The notes beneath the pieces were generated by a model. The model was not told where the DNA came from and made no database searches. It worked only from the letters and a program-made list of their open reading frames with translations. The translations under genes and the position numbers were made by a program. Below, piece by piece: positions 1 to 6,041 of a stretch of 8,805 nt of DNA (position 1 is its first letter; each line of letters opens with the position of its first letter). The DNA comes from CAZWUZ01 sp964637655 [NCBI: uncultured bacterium] (lineage in GTDB: Bacteria; DAOPZR01), in the NCBI GenBank assembly GCA_964637655.1, contig CAZWUZ010000165.1:1-8805 (forward strand). Reading direction: 5' to 3'.

Positions 1-424
1 TGCTGTGCTGGTGCTGCTGGGCTGGGTAGTGCTGCCGATGGGATTCTTCGGCATCAGCGAGCCGCGCGTACTGGACCGGGAGGCGGTGCGCGCATACGAG
101 ACATATTTTGGCGCCGCCTTCCCGGACTCGGTACAACTGCTCAGTTATCAGAAGTGGCGCGGCCTGGATGGCGGCAACGAAATCCTGAAACTGGCGATGC
201 CGACGCAGGCGTACGCACAATTCGTCGCGTCGAGCGTGCTGGCAACTGCGGACAGCAGCGCCTACCCGCCGCACAACCTGAATTGCTACACGGTCGATTT
301 GTCGGGCGTTGCCGGCATCAGGCGCACCCGCCTGTACACGCCGACGATGCTCGTGGAGGAAGTGGTGCTCACCAGCGACACGTGCGAACTGTCGATCACG
401 GTCAACCCGATACAGCCCCGATGA
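1..424 (+). CDS. Membrane-anchored protein of unknown function, 5' end missing
   Basis: The frame is open to the left edge, so the start probably lies outside the window; a GTG at 5 is the first possible start inside it. About 139 residues are visible, ending in TGA at 422-424. The first 16 or so visible residues are hydrophobic (VLVLLGWVVLPMGFF), consistent with the end of a signal anchor or membrane segment. A hydrophilic domain of about 120 residues follows and should lie outside the membrane. It has two cysteines that could pair, one in an NLNCY and one in an SDTCEL context. The pattern FPDSV, then GLDGGNE, then LKLAMP looks like a small exported domain, but I cannot name a family. Local GC is about 67% by hand count of 61-120. 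It is separated from hicB by 90 bases that contain a promoter, so it is probably the last gene of an upstream unit. It is a real gene by base composition and length; its function is unknown. Confidence 0.7.
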   Translation, partial: AVLVLLGWVVLPMGFFGISEPRVLDREAVRAYETYFGAAFPDSVQLLSYQKWRGLDGGNEILKLAMPTQAYAQFVASSVLATADSSAYPPHNLNCYTVDLSGVAGIRRTRLYTPTMLVEEVVLTSDTCELSITVNPIQPR

Positions 425-465
425 AGTGCATCATGACAGCATGGAGGCAGGAAGCGAACCGCGGG

Positions 466-494
466 TTGTCCCCCTGGCTGCGGTGTGATATCAT
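466..494 (+). promoter_or_regulatory. Promoter of hicBA with overlapping palindrome
   Basis: A -35 box TTGTCC (466-471, 4/6 match) and a -10 box TATCAT (489-494, 5/6 match) are separated by exactly 17 bases. TGA directly before the -10 makes it an extended -10. Transcription would start near 501, just before the AGGAGGT ribosome site at 503-509. The 8-base palindrome TGATATCA (486-493) overlaps the -10 and could be an operator for autoregulation, which is inference. This is the best-matched promoter in the window. Confidence 0.6.
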
Positions 495-514
495 TCGAGT
501 GCAGGAGGTGGCAT

Positions 515-718
515 ATGGCGAGACAGTACAACGTGGTTATTGAGCGGGACGAGGACGGCTATTTTATTGCCTCGGTTCCGGAATTGCGGGGATGCCATAC
601 GCAGGCAAAGTCGCTTGATGTACTGATGAAGCGCATTGCCGAGGCCATCGCCGTTTGCGTGGAAGCCGGCGAAACGGTGCACAATGAATTTGTGGGTGTG
701 CAGCGCATAGCGGTCTGA
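515..718 (+). CDS. hicB: HicB-family antitoxin (single-domain)
   Basis: This is the antitoxin partner of the HicA mRNA interferase encoded next to it; it should bind HicA and block its RNA-cutting site. The 67-residue protein has the typical HicB (UPF0150) fold sequence: a first strand YNVVIERDEDGYFIAS (residues 5-20), the turn VPELRGCHTQ (21-30) and a helix rich in Ala and Ile (36-52). It ends soon after this domain, so it lacks the C-terminal helix-turn-helix or ribbon-helix-helix DNA-binding part present in longer HicB proteins. The ATG at 515 is chosen over an upstream ATG at 485. It has the AGGAGGT site at 503-509 with five bases of spacing, and the family's conserved start lies there. 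GC is about 55% by hand count (113 of 204), below neighbours. The stop is two bases before hicA. Antitoxin-first order is one of the two known arrangements for hic loci. Confidence 0.9.
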   Translation: MARQYNVVIERDEDGYFIASVPELRGCHTQAKSLDVLMKRIAEAIAVCVEAGETVHNEFVGVQRIAV

Positions 719-720
719 TC

Positions 721-945
721 ATGCCAACCTTTCCGGCTCCCGGCGGACAGCGACTCATCAAGGCACTGGCACACTTCGGCTTTGAGGTTGTGCGTCAGCG
801 GGGCAGCCATCATTTTCTGCGCCATCCCGACGGCAGATGCACGGTTGTTCCAGTCCACCGTGGTGAAACCATCGGCCGCGGGTTGCTGGCGAAAATTCTC
901 CGCGATTGCGATCTCAACAAAAACGAACTGCAAAAGCATCTCTGA
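721..945 (+). CDS. hicA: HicA-family toxin, mRNA interferase
   Basis: This is a small ribonuclease toxin that cleaves mRNA on the ribosome or free in the cytoplasm; HicB neutralises it. The 74 residues match HicA: a helix GGQRLIKALAHFGFEVVRQ (8-26), then the catalytic motif GSHHFLRHP (28-36), where His30 or His31 is the expected active-site histidine. A strand CTVVPVHRGETIGRGLLAKILRDCDL (40-65) follows, with the family's P-x-H and G-x-L-x-x-I-L pattern. The active-site segment is intact, so the toxin is probably functional. The ATG follows the hicB stop by two bases, so translation is likely coupled and toxin output should depend on antitoxin translation. GC is about 57% by hand count (129 of 225), again lower than neighbouring genes, which fits horizontal acquisition of the pair. 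Family assignment is secure; whether the pair is active here cannot be seen. Confidence 0.92.
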   Translation: MPTFPAPGGQRLIKALAHFGFEVVRQRGSHHFLRHPDGRCTVVPVHRGETIGRGLLAKILRDCDLNKNELQKHL

Positions 946-960
946 ATGCACAGGATACTC

Positions 961-980
961 TCCGGGCAATGACTGCCGGA
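961..980 (+). other. Small hairpin between hicA and the next gene
   Basis: TCCGG-G-CA and TGCCGGA pair as seven base pairs with one bulged G around a five-base loop. It sits in the 44-base gap between hicA and the next start codon. No T run follows, so it is not a normal intrinsic terminator. It could weakly attenuate read-through or be chance in GC-rich DNA. Confidence 0.2.
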
Positions 981-989
981 CGTTGACCG

Positions 990-1667
990 ATGCTGAGAGC
1001 GCTTGCTGTCGCCATCGGCGTGGTGCTGGCACTGCTGCTGGGCGCGGGCGGCGGCATCACGTTCATTGTCGGGGTCTATCTGCGCCGGCGGAAGGTATGG
1101 CAGGGAGGGCTGTGGGCGATTGCCATCGGGTTCTGCCTGCTGGTGGTCAGCGGGCTGTACGGGGCGCAGTTGCTGGTGGATGCGGCGAGCCGGACTGACC
1201 CCGAGCAACTGGTGGCCGGCATCATCGAAACGCTGCGCGACGACAGTGACCTTGCGCCCGACGACCCGGCGCAAGCGAAGCGGACGCTCGAAAGCATTCT
1301 CGGCGACACGCAGGTGCTGCAGGGAACGACGGTGCAGGGGGTGAGCGTCCCCGGCGTGCTTTTTACGTATCACTATTTCCGCTATACGGCGGACGAGCAG
1401 CAACTGCTGCGGGCGGTGGAGCAGTCGCCCATCGATACGAGCTGGCATATCGCGTCGGATGCCTCCTGCCGGCCGGGCTGTGCGGCGGAAGTGACGCAGG
1501 CCATGACCGACACCTACACCCCGCAGCGGAATATTCCCGGCTGGGCTGCCGAGGCGGTGACAGACAGTGACTGCTACTCCTGTTTTCGCGCCCCGTGGCA
1601 GCATCACCTGCTCATCGACCGCGCGACCGGCACGATCTACCATCACATCGGTGAGATTCGGGAGTAG
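990..1667 (+). CDS. Membrane-anchored protein of unknown function, first gene of a three-gene unit
   Basis: The 225-residue protein has two N-terminal hydrophobic segments (about residues 4-30 and 38-63) joined by a short basic loop RRRK, which should face the cytoplasm. The remaining 160 residues then form a domain outside the membrane. That domain has an acidic, helix-like stretch (69-105), then FTYHYFRYTADEQQLLRAV (125-143). A late segment has PGW (183-185), cysteines at 160, 164, 195 and 198, and an end of LLIDRATGTIYHHI. The PGW followed by a final D-x-x-x-G-x-x-Y resembles small exported domains often found as paralogues in PVC genomes, but I do not recognise a named family. ATG 990 is the first start after an in-frame stop at 984-986; its ribosome site is weak. 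The next gene begins three bases after the stop, so these are co-transcribed. Paired cysteines suggest an oxidising compartment, which is inference. Confidence 0.8.
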   Translation: MLRALAVAIGVVLALLLGAGGGITFIVGVYLRRRKVWQGGLWAIAIGFCLLVVSGLYGAQLLVDAASRTDPEQLVAGIIETLRDDSDLAPDDPAQAKRTLESILGDTQVLQGTTVQGVSVPGVLFTYHYFRYTADEQQLLRAVEQSPIDTSWHIASDASCRPGCAAEVTQAMTDTYTPQRNIPGWAAEAVTDSDCYSCFRAPWQHHLLIDRATGTIYHHIGEIRE

Positions 1668-1670
1668 TGC

Positions 1671-2450
1671 ATGCGGCTCTGCCTGCTATATCTGATGGCG
1701 ATACCGGCGACCTGGGTGGTACATGCATGCGCGTGCACTACTGCTACCGAGATCATGCTGTATATCGCGTTGTTCCTGCTGCTGGCGACGATGAACGCAA
1801 TGCTGGCGTGGTGGGTGGCCGAACAACACGCATGGTGGCATCTGTTCAGCCAGATGGTTGTGCTGTTCGGCATGGCACTGGCTGGCGCCGAACATGCGTC
1901 GCGTCCGGATGTTCCGGTGCAACTGGTACTGGCGGGAGTAGTGGCGATGACTGCGGCAGGCATTGCGGCGACGCTGGTGCGCTCGCAGTTGGGCTATGTC
2001 ACGGCGCGCGGGGGCGCCGGCGGCTGCCTGCTGCCACTGCTCATTGCGGCGGTTGCCGGCATCTGCATACTGATGGACCCGGGCTGCTACCATCAGCGCC
2101 AGGCAATCGAGTATGCACAACTGACTGCCGCAGCAGAAGAGATGCTGCAACTGGCGGCAGCGCTGGAAAAGGCGCGAGCCGGCGACAGTGCGGCCTATCC
2201 CGGGTCGCTGGACGCAGTGCAGTCGCGTACGGCACCGCTGATGTTGCAGGATCCGTGGGACAACATGTACCAGTATCAGACGGACGGCACCGCCTACACG
2301 CTGCTCTCAGTGCATGACGGCGACTGGCTGCGCTGGGCGGAGACGTTGCGTTATACATCGGCGCAACGGGCGATTGCCTATTCCGCAGGAGACACCATAC
2401 GCATGGCAACGCCCGGCGAGAACCCATTTCCAGCGAAGGTGGGCGAATGA
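1671..2450 (+). CDS. Polytopic membrane protein with a pseudopilin (GspG)-like C-terminal domain
   Basis: The 259-residue protein has up to five hydrophobic segments (about residues 3-20, 27-47, 58-74, 82-102 and 118-135), then a soluble domain from about 140. That domain runs as a long helix EYAQLTAAAEEMLQLAAALEKA (147-168), then AAYPGSLDAV (174-183), then DPWDNMYQYQTDG (194-206) and YTLLSVHDGD. This is the order seen in the C-terminal half of type II secretion major pseudopilins (GspG): helix, x-[YF]-P-x-x-L, DPW, YQY and a final acidic loop. The usual pseudopilin N-terminus (prepilin cleavage site with Glu5) is absent, replaced by several membrane spans, so it is not an ordinary pilin. ATG 1671 has a GGGAG site at 1660-1664. 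The gene overlaps the next by four bases (ATGA), indicating coupled translation. Real gene; the domain call is from visible motifs, and the role is unknown. Confidence 0.8.
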   Translation: MRLCLLYLMAIPATWVVHACACTTATEIMLYIALFLLLATMNAMLAWWVAEQHAWWHLFSQMVVLFGMALAGAEHASRPDVPVQLVLAGVVAMTAAGIAATLVRSQLGYVTARGGAGGCLLPLLIAAVAGICILMDPGCYHQRQAIEYAQLTAAAEEMLQLAAALEKARAGDSAAYPGSLDAVQSRTAPLMLQDPWDNMYQYQTDGTAYTLLSVHDGDWLRWAETLRYTSAQRAIAYSAGDTIRMATPGENPFPAKVGE

Positions 2451-3439
2451 TGGTGCGACGCGGCGGAGGGCTGCGCGCGGCGGCCATGCTGTCGGTCGCC
2501 GGGGTGCTGGCGGCGGTGCCCGGACCGGTGCTGGCCAATGCCATTGTTTTTTCAACTCCGTATGCCCATTCCTGGTTTACAGCGCTGACCGCGCTCGCCC
2601 TTGTCACGGTCATCGAGGCCGTAGCGGCCAGATGGATGCTCAGCCGCACCTGCCGGTTATCATTCCGGCGGCAGGCATGGTACTGGTTGCTGGCCAACTG
2701 CGGCTCGGCCGCGGTCGGCGCGCTGCTGGGGCTGCTCGATCGCGGAAGTATTGGACTGTATTTCATTATTGCGTTTGCGGCCACGGTTGCGGTCGAACTG
2801 CCGCTGCTCAAGGCACTGTACGGCACGGCGGAGCGCAGCGCGAATATCGTCCAGGTCGCGATTATCGTCAATCTGGTCACCTACGCCCTGCTGTTCGTGC
2901 TGACGCCCATGCTGATGCTGGCGCAGACACTGCACACCGAGGCGGAGGCGTACCAGCACCTGCGCCGCGGCAACACGCAGGCGCTGTGGCAGGACTTCAG
3001 CCGACGCTGCACGCTCACCGTCAATGCCGAAGGCGAAGTTGCCGGTATAGCCGTACGCGGTGAGACGGCGGCTGACGTCACACCGCTGCTCTTCGCTGGC
3101 AGCGATGACTCGCCGGCTGCGGCAGGCGCATGGACGGTGCACCTGCTGACGGACGGGTTGCAGGTGCAGAACAACCGAACGGGGGAGACCAGTGTGCTGG
3201 GGACGGGTCACCGCTGGCTGGCGGCCATGCCGGTGCCGGGCGAGGATATCATCATTGCGCGTGAACTGCGCCGCGTCGCCATCTTTTATGCCCCGCGCTG
3301 CTGGCTGTTTCGTGCCGGGTCGCCGCAGCAGTATTACTGCTTCGACGAGAACGCGCCGGAGCAGCAGAACGAATATGCCGGGGCGATGACCCTCCCCGCG
3401 CCGCGGCCGGCGGCACCGGCAGGAACCATGACGCCATGA
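2447..3439 (+). CDS. Membrane protein with signal peptide, four membrane spans and an exported C-terminal domain
   Basis: The 330-residue protein opens with a basic N-terminus (MMVRRGGGLR), a hydrophobic stretch and a likely signal-peptidase site near VLANA-IV (residues 28-34). About four membrane spans follow (42-63, 77-97, 100-121, 134-158). The rest (160-330) is hydrophilic, with strand-like repeats such as CTLTVNAEGEVAGIAV and VHLLTDGLQVQNNRTGE, and probably faces the periplasm. An 'ANA' cleavage site followed by membrane spans resembles a family of uncharacterised PVC and Bacteroidota membrane proteins, but the name is not known to me. Two ATGs (2447, 2450) are tandem; the first overlaps the previous stop and has GAAGG at 2435-2439. 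A helix glutamate (VIEAVAARW, residue 57) sits within a membrane span. This is the last gene of the 990-3439 unit; a hairpin follows 24 bases after its stop. Confidence 0.8.
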   Translation: MMVRRGGGLRAAAMLSVAGVLAAVPGPVLANAIVFSTPYAHSWFTALTALALVTVIEAVAARWMLSRTCRLSFRRQAWYWLLANCGSAAVGALLGLLDRGSIGLYFIIAFAATVAVELPLLKALYGTAERSANIVQVAIIVNLVTYALLFVLTPMLMLAQTLHTEAEAYQHLRRGNTQALWQDFSRRCTLTVNAEGEVAGIAVRGETAADVTPLLFAGSDDSPAAAGAWTVHLLTDGLQVQNNRTGETSVLGTGHRWLAAMPVPGEDIIIARELRRVAIFYAPRCWLFRAGSPQQYYCFDENAPEQQNEYAGAMTLPAPRPAAPAGTMTP

Positions 3440-3463
3440 CGTTCTGTATCAATCCTAACGGAG

Positions 3464-3480
3464 CGGCAGCGCTGCTGCCG
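3464..3480 (+). terminator. Possible weak terminator hairpin
   Basis: CGGCAGC (3464-3470) and GCTGCCG (3474-3480) are perfect inverted repeats around a three-base loop. The hairpin lies 24 bases after the stop of the gene ending at 3439 and upstream of the next promoter, which suits a terminator. No clear T run follows, only TACTGGTCCTGTCCC, so efficiency would be low unless Rho helps. Confidence 0.35.
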
Positions 3481-3509
3481 TACTGGTCCTGTCCCTCGGG
3501 GCGGCGGCA

Positions 3510-3538
3510 TAGGCAGATTCCGCAAGGTTTGCTATACT
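3510..3538 (+). promoter_or_regulatory. Extended -10 promoter for the GYF_2-domain gene
   Basis: A -35 box TAGGCA (3510-3515, 4/6 match) and a -10 box TATACT (3533-3538, 5/6 match) lie 17 bases apart. TGC directly upstream of the -10 forms an extended -10. The core TTGCTATACTT (3529-3539) recurs exactly at 6880-6890. Transcription would start near 3545, leaving a leader of about 170 bases before the ATG at 3714. Confidence 0.55.
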
Positions 3539-3568
3539 TTCGCCTGGGTAGCCGGGAATGGAGGGGGC

Positions 3569-3613
3569 ATGCTGATCATGCGCTGTCGTTCGAACGGAAG
3601 CACGCCGGCATGA
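3569..3613 (+). CDS. Possible leader mini-ORF (14 residues)
   Basis: ATG 3569 has GGAGG at 3560-3564 with four bases of spacing, a stronger ribosome site than several full genes here. It encodes 14 residues (MLIMRCRSNGSTPA) and stops at TGA 3611-3613. That stop overlaps the ATG (3610) of a 34-residue ORF, whose own stop at 3712-3714 shares its last base with the start of the large gene. This chain could couple translation through the leader. The peptide has no recognisable features, and the small ORFs may be chance. Confidence 0.25.
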   Translation: MLIMRCRSNGSTPA

Positions 3614-3713
3614 GCTACCGGTCCGGCCGCTCCCGGCTTTCCTGCCTGTTGCCACCAGTGCCATGCCAACTGTTGCAGTTCCCACCTTCGTTTCCTGCGG
3701 GAGGAGACTGTTG

Positions 3714-5768
3714 ATGGACGCGCGCTACTATGTGTATCACCATGAGCAGCAGACCGGTCCCCTCACTGCGGAGGAATTGCGGGCGCTGTTTGCACGTGAG
3801 GGACTGGGGGCGGATGTCTATGTGTGCCGGGAAGGGGATGCCGACTGGAGTCGTGCCGGTGACATGGCGGAACTCGGCGACTTCGTTGCCTCCCCGCCGC
3901 CCGCGGCGGCGGAAGAAGCGCCGTCAGCTGACGTGCATGCGGCAGTACCGGCGACGTCCGGCGAACCGGAAACAATCGCGGCTGCGGCGGACGGTACGGA
4001 ACGGGCAGCGGCGGCGGAACCGCTACCGGCCGCTTCCGCTTCCGGTGCGGCAACTGCAGCCGGGGCGGTGAGCACGGCCCCGGCGTCGATGCGCGGGTTC
4101 CGGCGACGGCTGCTGAAGTGGGGTACGGTTGCGGCCGGCATCCTGCTGACGGTCGGGGCGGTCGGCGGGGCGGCTTTTTACTATCACACGCACCGCACAA
4201 CTGATTTCGCGACACTGGTCGGCTTCGACACGAGCACCTACTACGAGTGCAATCTGAACAACATTACGGAAAGGGAAGTCCGCCAGATAAGCGAGGCGCT
4301 TGCGTATGCCGGGAAAAAGCTCGATTTTGCGCCTCCCGAACTGCTGGTGCACAAGCTGGGGATACGCTGCGCCTATGCGGCGTGCGGCCCGGCGCCGAGT
4401 ACCGAGGACAATCCGCCGCCGCTGCTGGTTGCGCTCGAGGTGCACAATCTGCAGGAAACGCTGAAACTGTTCCGACGCCTGCAGGAACGGGCGAAGAAGG
4501 AAACAGAGAGCAGAGGAGGAGACGCGGATAACGAACGCACCCAGCGCGAGTTTTCGGACTGGGAACTCGACGAGGGCAACAAACCGTGCTACATCGGCCT
4601 GGCCAACAAGGGCAATATCCTGCTGATCAGCACGGATGCGGACATCCTCGAAAATGCCATCAACCGCTACGAAGGAAATGACCGCAGCCCGTCGCTGGCG
4701 GACAACCCGCAGTACCGTGAAGCAGTGGCGGCCCGCCCGGCGCAAGCCGATTTCTTCAGCTATTCCGACCTGCCCCGCATGCTGAAAGAGCAGGAAGCGC
4801 GGCTGTCCGTGCTGTTCCGTGAACAGCCCGCCCTGCTGGAACTGAAAAAAAAGTATATCGATCCCCTGCGCACGTCATACGGTTACGGCATACGCGACGG
4901 GGAATATGCCTGCATGGAATCAGTGATGCTGCTGGCGGAGGACTGCCGCTGGGCGCAGACCCTCGCGGATGCGCGCTGTGAATTTCCCCCGCAGTCAGAG
5001 GCGCACAACCTGTTCCGGCTGAGCGTGGCGCTGCCGCGCGGCTGGTCCCAGCCCGTCAGCACCAAGCTGCAGGAACTGGTCGACAACCGCCACCGGCAAA
5101 AACTGATGGAGTGTCAGGGAGCACTCGGCGCGCTGCACTCGGCGCTCTATCTCTATCAAACCGATGTCGGCCGCTTTCCTGACCGGCTGGAACAGCTGGA
5201 ACGAGACCGTGCACCCGGCTGGAGCGGTCCCTATCTTGCCCGTCAGATTCTCGATCCGTGGGGCGGGACAATCAGCTATCAGAGCGACGGCTACGATTAC
5301 GCTGCCGTGGTTCTCTACGCGGAAGAGCCCCTGGCCTGGTATGCGTCGGATGTGGACCGGCTGATCTTCGCCGAGGATGCGGAAGAGCGCATCAGGCGGG
5401 CGGACCAGCCGATCGATGTGGCGCAGCGGCTCGATCAGGTCAGGGAACTGGCATTTCATGCCGCACCTGCCGGTGAAGCACAAAGATCCGGATGCGCTGT
5501 TCCTGTTGCGCGCCGGCAATGCCGCCGCGGCCAGGCTGATGCTGAAGGATCTGTCACGCCTGCAGGAGATGCCCGGGGTCACCCGGCGGGTGCAGGGAAA
5601 CTGGCTGCTGGCGGGCAATTCCCCGCCCCTGCTCGACAACACGGCCAGGGCGCTGCGTGCCGGGAACGCCGGCAGCGACACGCCAGTGCTGATGCGGATG
5701 AGTTATGCGCTGGCACTGCGCGACCTGCTGCCGGAGCAGCACCTGCCCAACATCAAGTTCAACGGTGA
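3714..5768 (+). CDS. GYF_2-domain membrane protein with a two-half ectodomain and pseudopilin-like insert; frame broken near 5454
   Basis: The intact product should be about 751 residues. Residues 1-57 (YYVYHHEQQTGPLTAEELRALF to WSRAGDMAEL) are a GYF_2 domain, which in this family faces the cytoplasm and probably binds protein partners. An Ala/Pro/Glu-rich linker (60-126), a basic stretch and one membrane span (about 133-155) follow. The ectodomain has a first half (about 165-460) and a pseudopilin-like module (about 462-540, with YQTDVGRFPDRLEQL, DPWGG and SYQSDG). In this frame real-looking protein ends near Phe581; residues after it are Ala/Arg/Gln-rich and unlike the family. Coding continues one frame over from 5458 to 5970, so 5460-5768 here is probably not native. 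ATG 3714 is chosen for its GGGAGGAG site (3699-3706) and the GYF_2 start; the ATG at 3663 adds only non-conserved residues. The cause may be sequencing error, mutation or +1 slippage at TTT-C. Confidence 0.8.
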   Translation: MDARYYVYHHEQQTGPLTAEELRALFAREGLGADVYVCREGDADWSRAGDMAELGDFVASPPPAAAEEAPSADVHAAVPATSGEPETIAAAADGTERAAAAEPLPAASASGAATAAGAVSTAPASMRGFRRRLLKWGTVAAGILLTVGAVGGAAFYYHTHRTTDFATLVGFDTSTYYECNLNNITEREVRQISEALAYAGKKLDFAPPELLVHKLGIRCAYAACGPAPSTEDNPPPLLVALEVHNLQETLKLFRRLQERAKKETESRGGDADNERTQREFSDWELDEGNKPCYIGLANKGNILLISTDADILENAINRYEGNDRSPSLADNPQYREAVAARPAQADFFSYSDLPRMLKEQEARLSVLFREQPALLELKKKYIDPLRTSYGYGIRDGEYACMESVMLLAEDCRWAQTLADARCEFPPQSEAHNLFRLSVALPRGWSQPVSTKLQELVDNRHRQKLMECQGALGALHSALYLYQTDVGRFPDRLEQLERDRAPGWSGPYLARQILDPWGGTISYQSDGYDYAAVVLYAEEPLAWYASDVDRLIFAEDAEERIRRADQPIDVAQRLDQVRELAFHAAPAGEAQRSGCAVPVARRQCRRGQADAEGSVTPAGDARGHPAGAGKLAAGGQFPAPARQHGQGAACRERRQRHASADADELCAGTARPAAGAAPAQHQVQR

Positions 5769-5970
5769 ATACCTGATGCGAGTCGCGCCCGACCGGATAC
5801 TCAGCAGCTACCGCTGCACCCCGAGCCCGCTGGCGCTGGTCGACTTCCTGCTCGAACTGCTGATGGCTATGCCGCCGCAGCATGAACGCCAGACGGCGGG
5901 CGTTGCCTGTCCGCCTGCCGGGGGTGCACGCATGGTGCCGGTACAGCAGCCGGCTTCCGCCGGCGGCTGA
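5458..5970 (+). CDS. C-terminal continuation of the GYF_2 protein in the +1 frame
   Basis: This frame encodes 170 residues after the break, starting at an ATG that coincides with the junction (PHLPVKHKDPDALFLL). It aligns with the first half of the same ectodomain. DALFLLRAGNAAAARLMLKDLSRLQE parallels PLLVALEVHNLQETLKLFRRLQE (237-258), and GNWLLAGNSPPLLDNTARALRAGN parallels GNILLISTDADILENAINRYEGN (300-322). This shows it belongs to the upstream protein rather than being a separate gene. Upstream of 5450 the same frame reads as Arg/Ser-rich nonsense, which places the junction at about 5450-5460. An independent start at ATG 5458 is conceivable, since AGGGAA lies at 5442-5447, but spacing is ten bases and no signal peptide is present, so a separate protein is less likely. 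The tail (730-751 of the composite) is Pro/Gly/Ala-rich and ends at TGA 5968-5970. Confidence 0.65.
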   Translation: MPHLPVKHKDPDALFLLRAGNAAAARLMLKDLSRLQEMPGVTRRVQGNWLLAGNSPPLLDNTARALRAGNAGSDTPVLMRMSYALALRDLLPEQHLPNIKFNGEYLMRVAPDRILSSYRCTPSPLALVDFLLELLMAMPPQHERQTAGVACPPAGGARMVPVQQPASAGG

Positions 5971-6041
5971 TGCCCGGCGCGGTGTTTCTGTGACCTTCTG
6001 CCTGAATCCCGGCATGTTTGCCGCTCTGCTGACGGCCGGTA

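Larger units (their letters stand above)
3440..3713. other. 274-base intergenic region: hairpin, promoter and leader mini-ORFs
   Basis: No conserved gene is visible here. In order it holds a GC hairpin (3464-3480), a promoter (3510-3538) and a mini-ORF with a strong ribosome site (3569-3613). A second small ORF (3610-3714) overlaps the mini-ORF stop and ends on the start codon of the large GYF_2 gene. The ribosome site of that gene is GGGAGGAG at 3699-3706. Short palindromes lie at 3567-3581 (GCATG, five-base loop, CATGC) and 3587-3596 (CGTTCGAACG). The predicted leader transcript is therefore about 170 bases and structured. Confidence 0.5.

Noticed and set aside
154-543. A 129-residue + strand ORF overlapping the first gene and running into hicB
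   Set aside because: It is an Arg/His-rich shadow of the gene ending at 424 and would overlap the hicBA promoter and the hicB start.
810-1646. A 278-residue minus-strand ORF, with a similar 279-residue one at 2041-2880
   Set aside because: Both are Arg/His/Gln/Pro-rich shadows opposite convincing membrane-protein genes, a normal effect of high third-position GC.
3436-3714. A 92-residue + strand ORF whose ATG overlaps the upstream stop and whose TGA overlaps the GYF_2 start
   Set aside because: The product is rich in Arg, Cys and Pro with no domain pattern, no ribosome site supports its start, and it reads through a good hairpin and promoter. It is better treated as intergenic; only the short sub-ORFs are kept as low-confidence leader frames.
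3763-4215. Minus-strand Pro/Arg-rich ORFs opposite the start of the GYF_2 gene
   Set aside because: They mirror the Ala/Pro-rich linker of the + strand gene and have no domain features.
5949-5964. GCCGGC-TTCC-GCCGGC hairpin at the end of the GYF_2 gene, considered as a terminator
   Set aside because: It lies within the coding end before the stop and has no T run after it. Short GC palindromes like this are common in such DNA.
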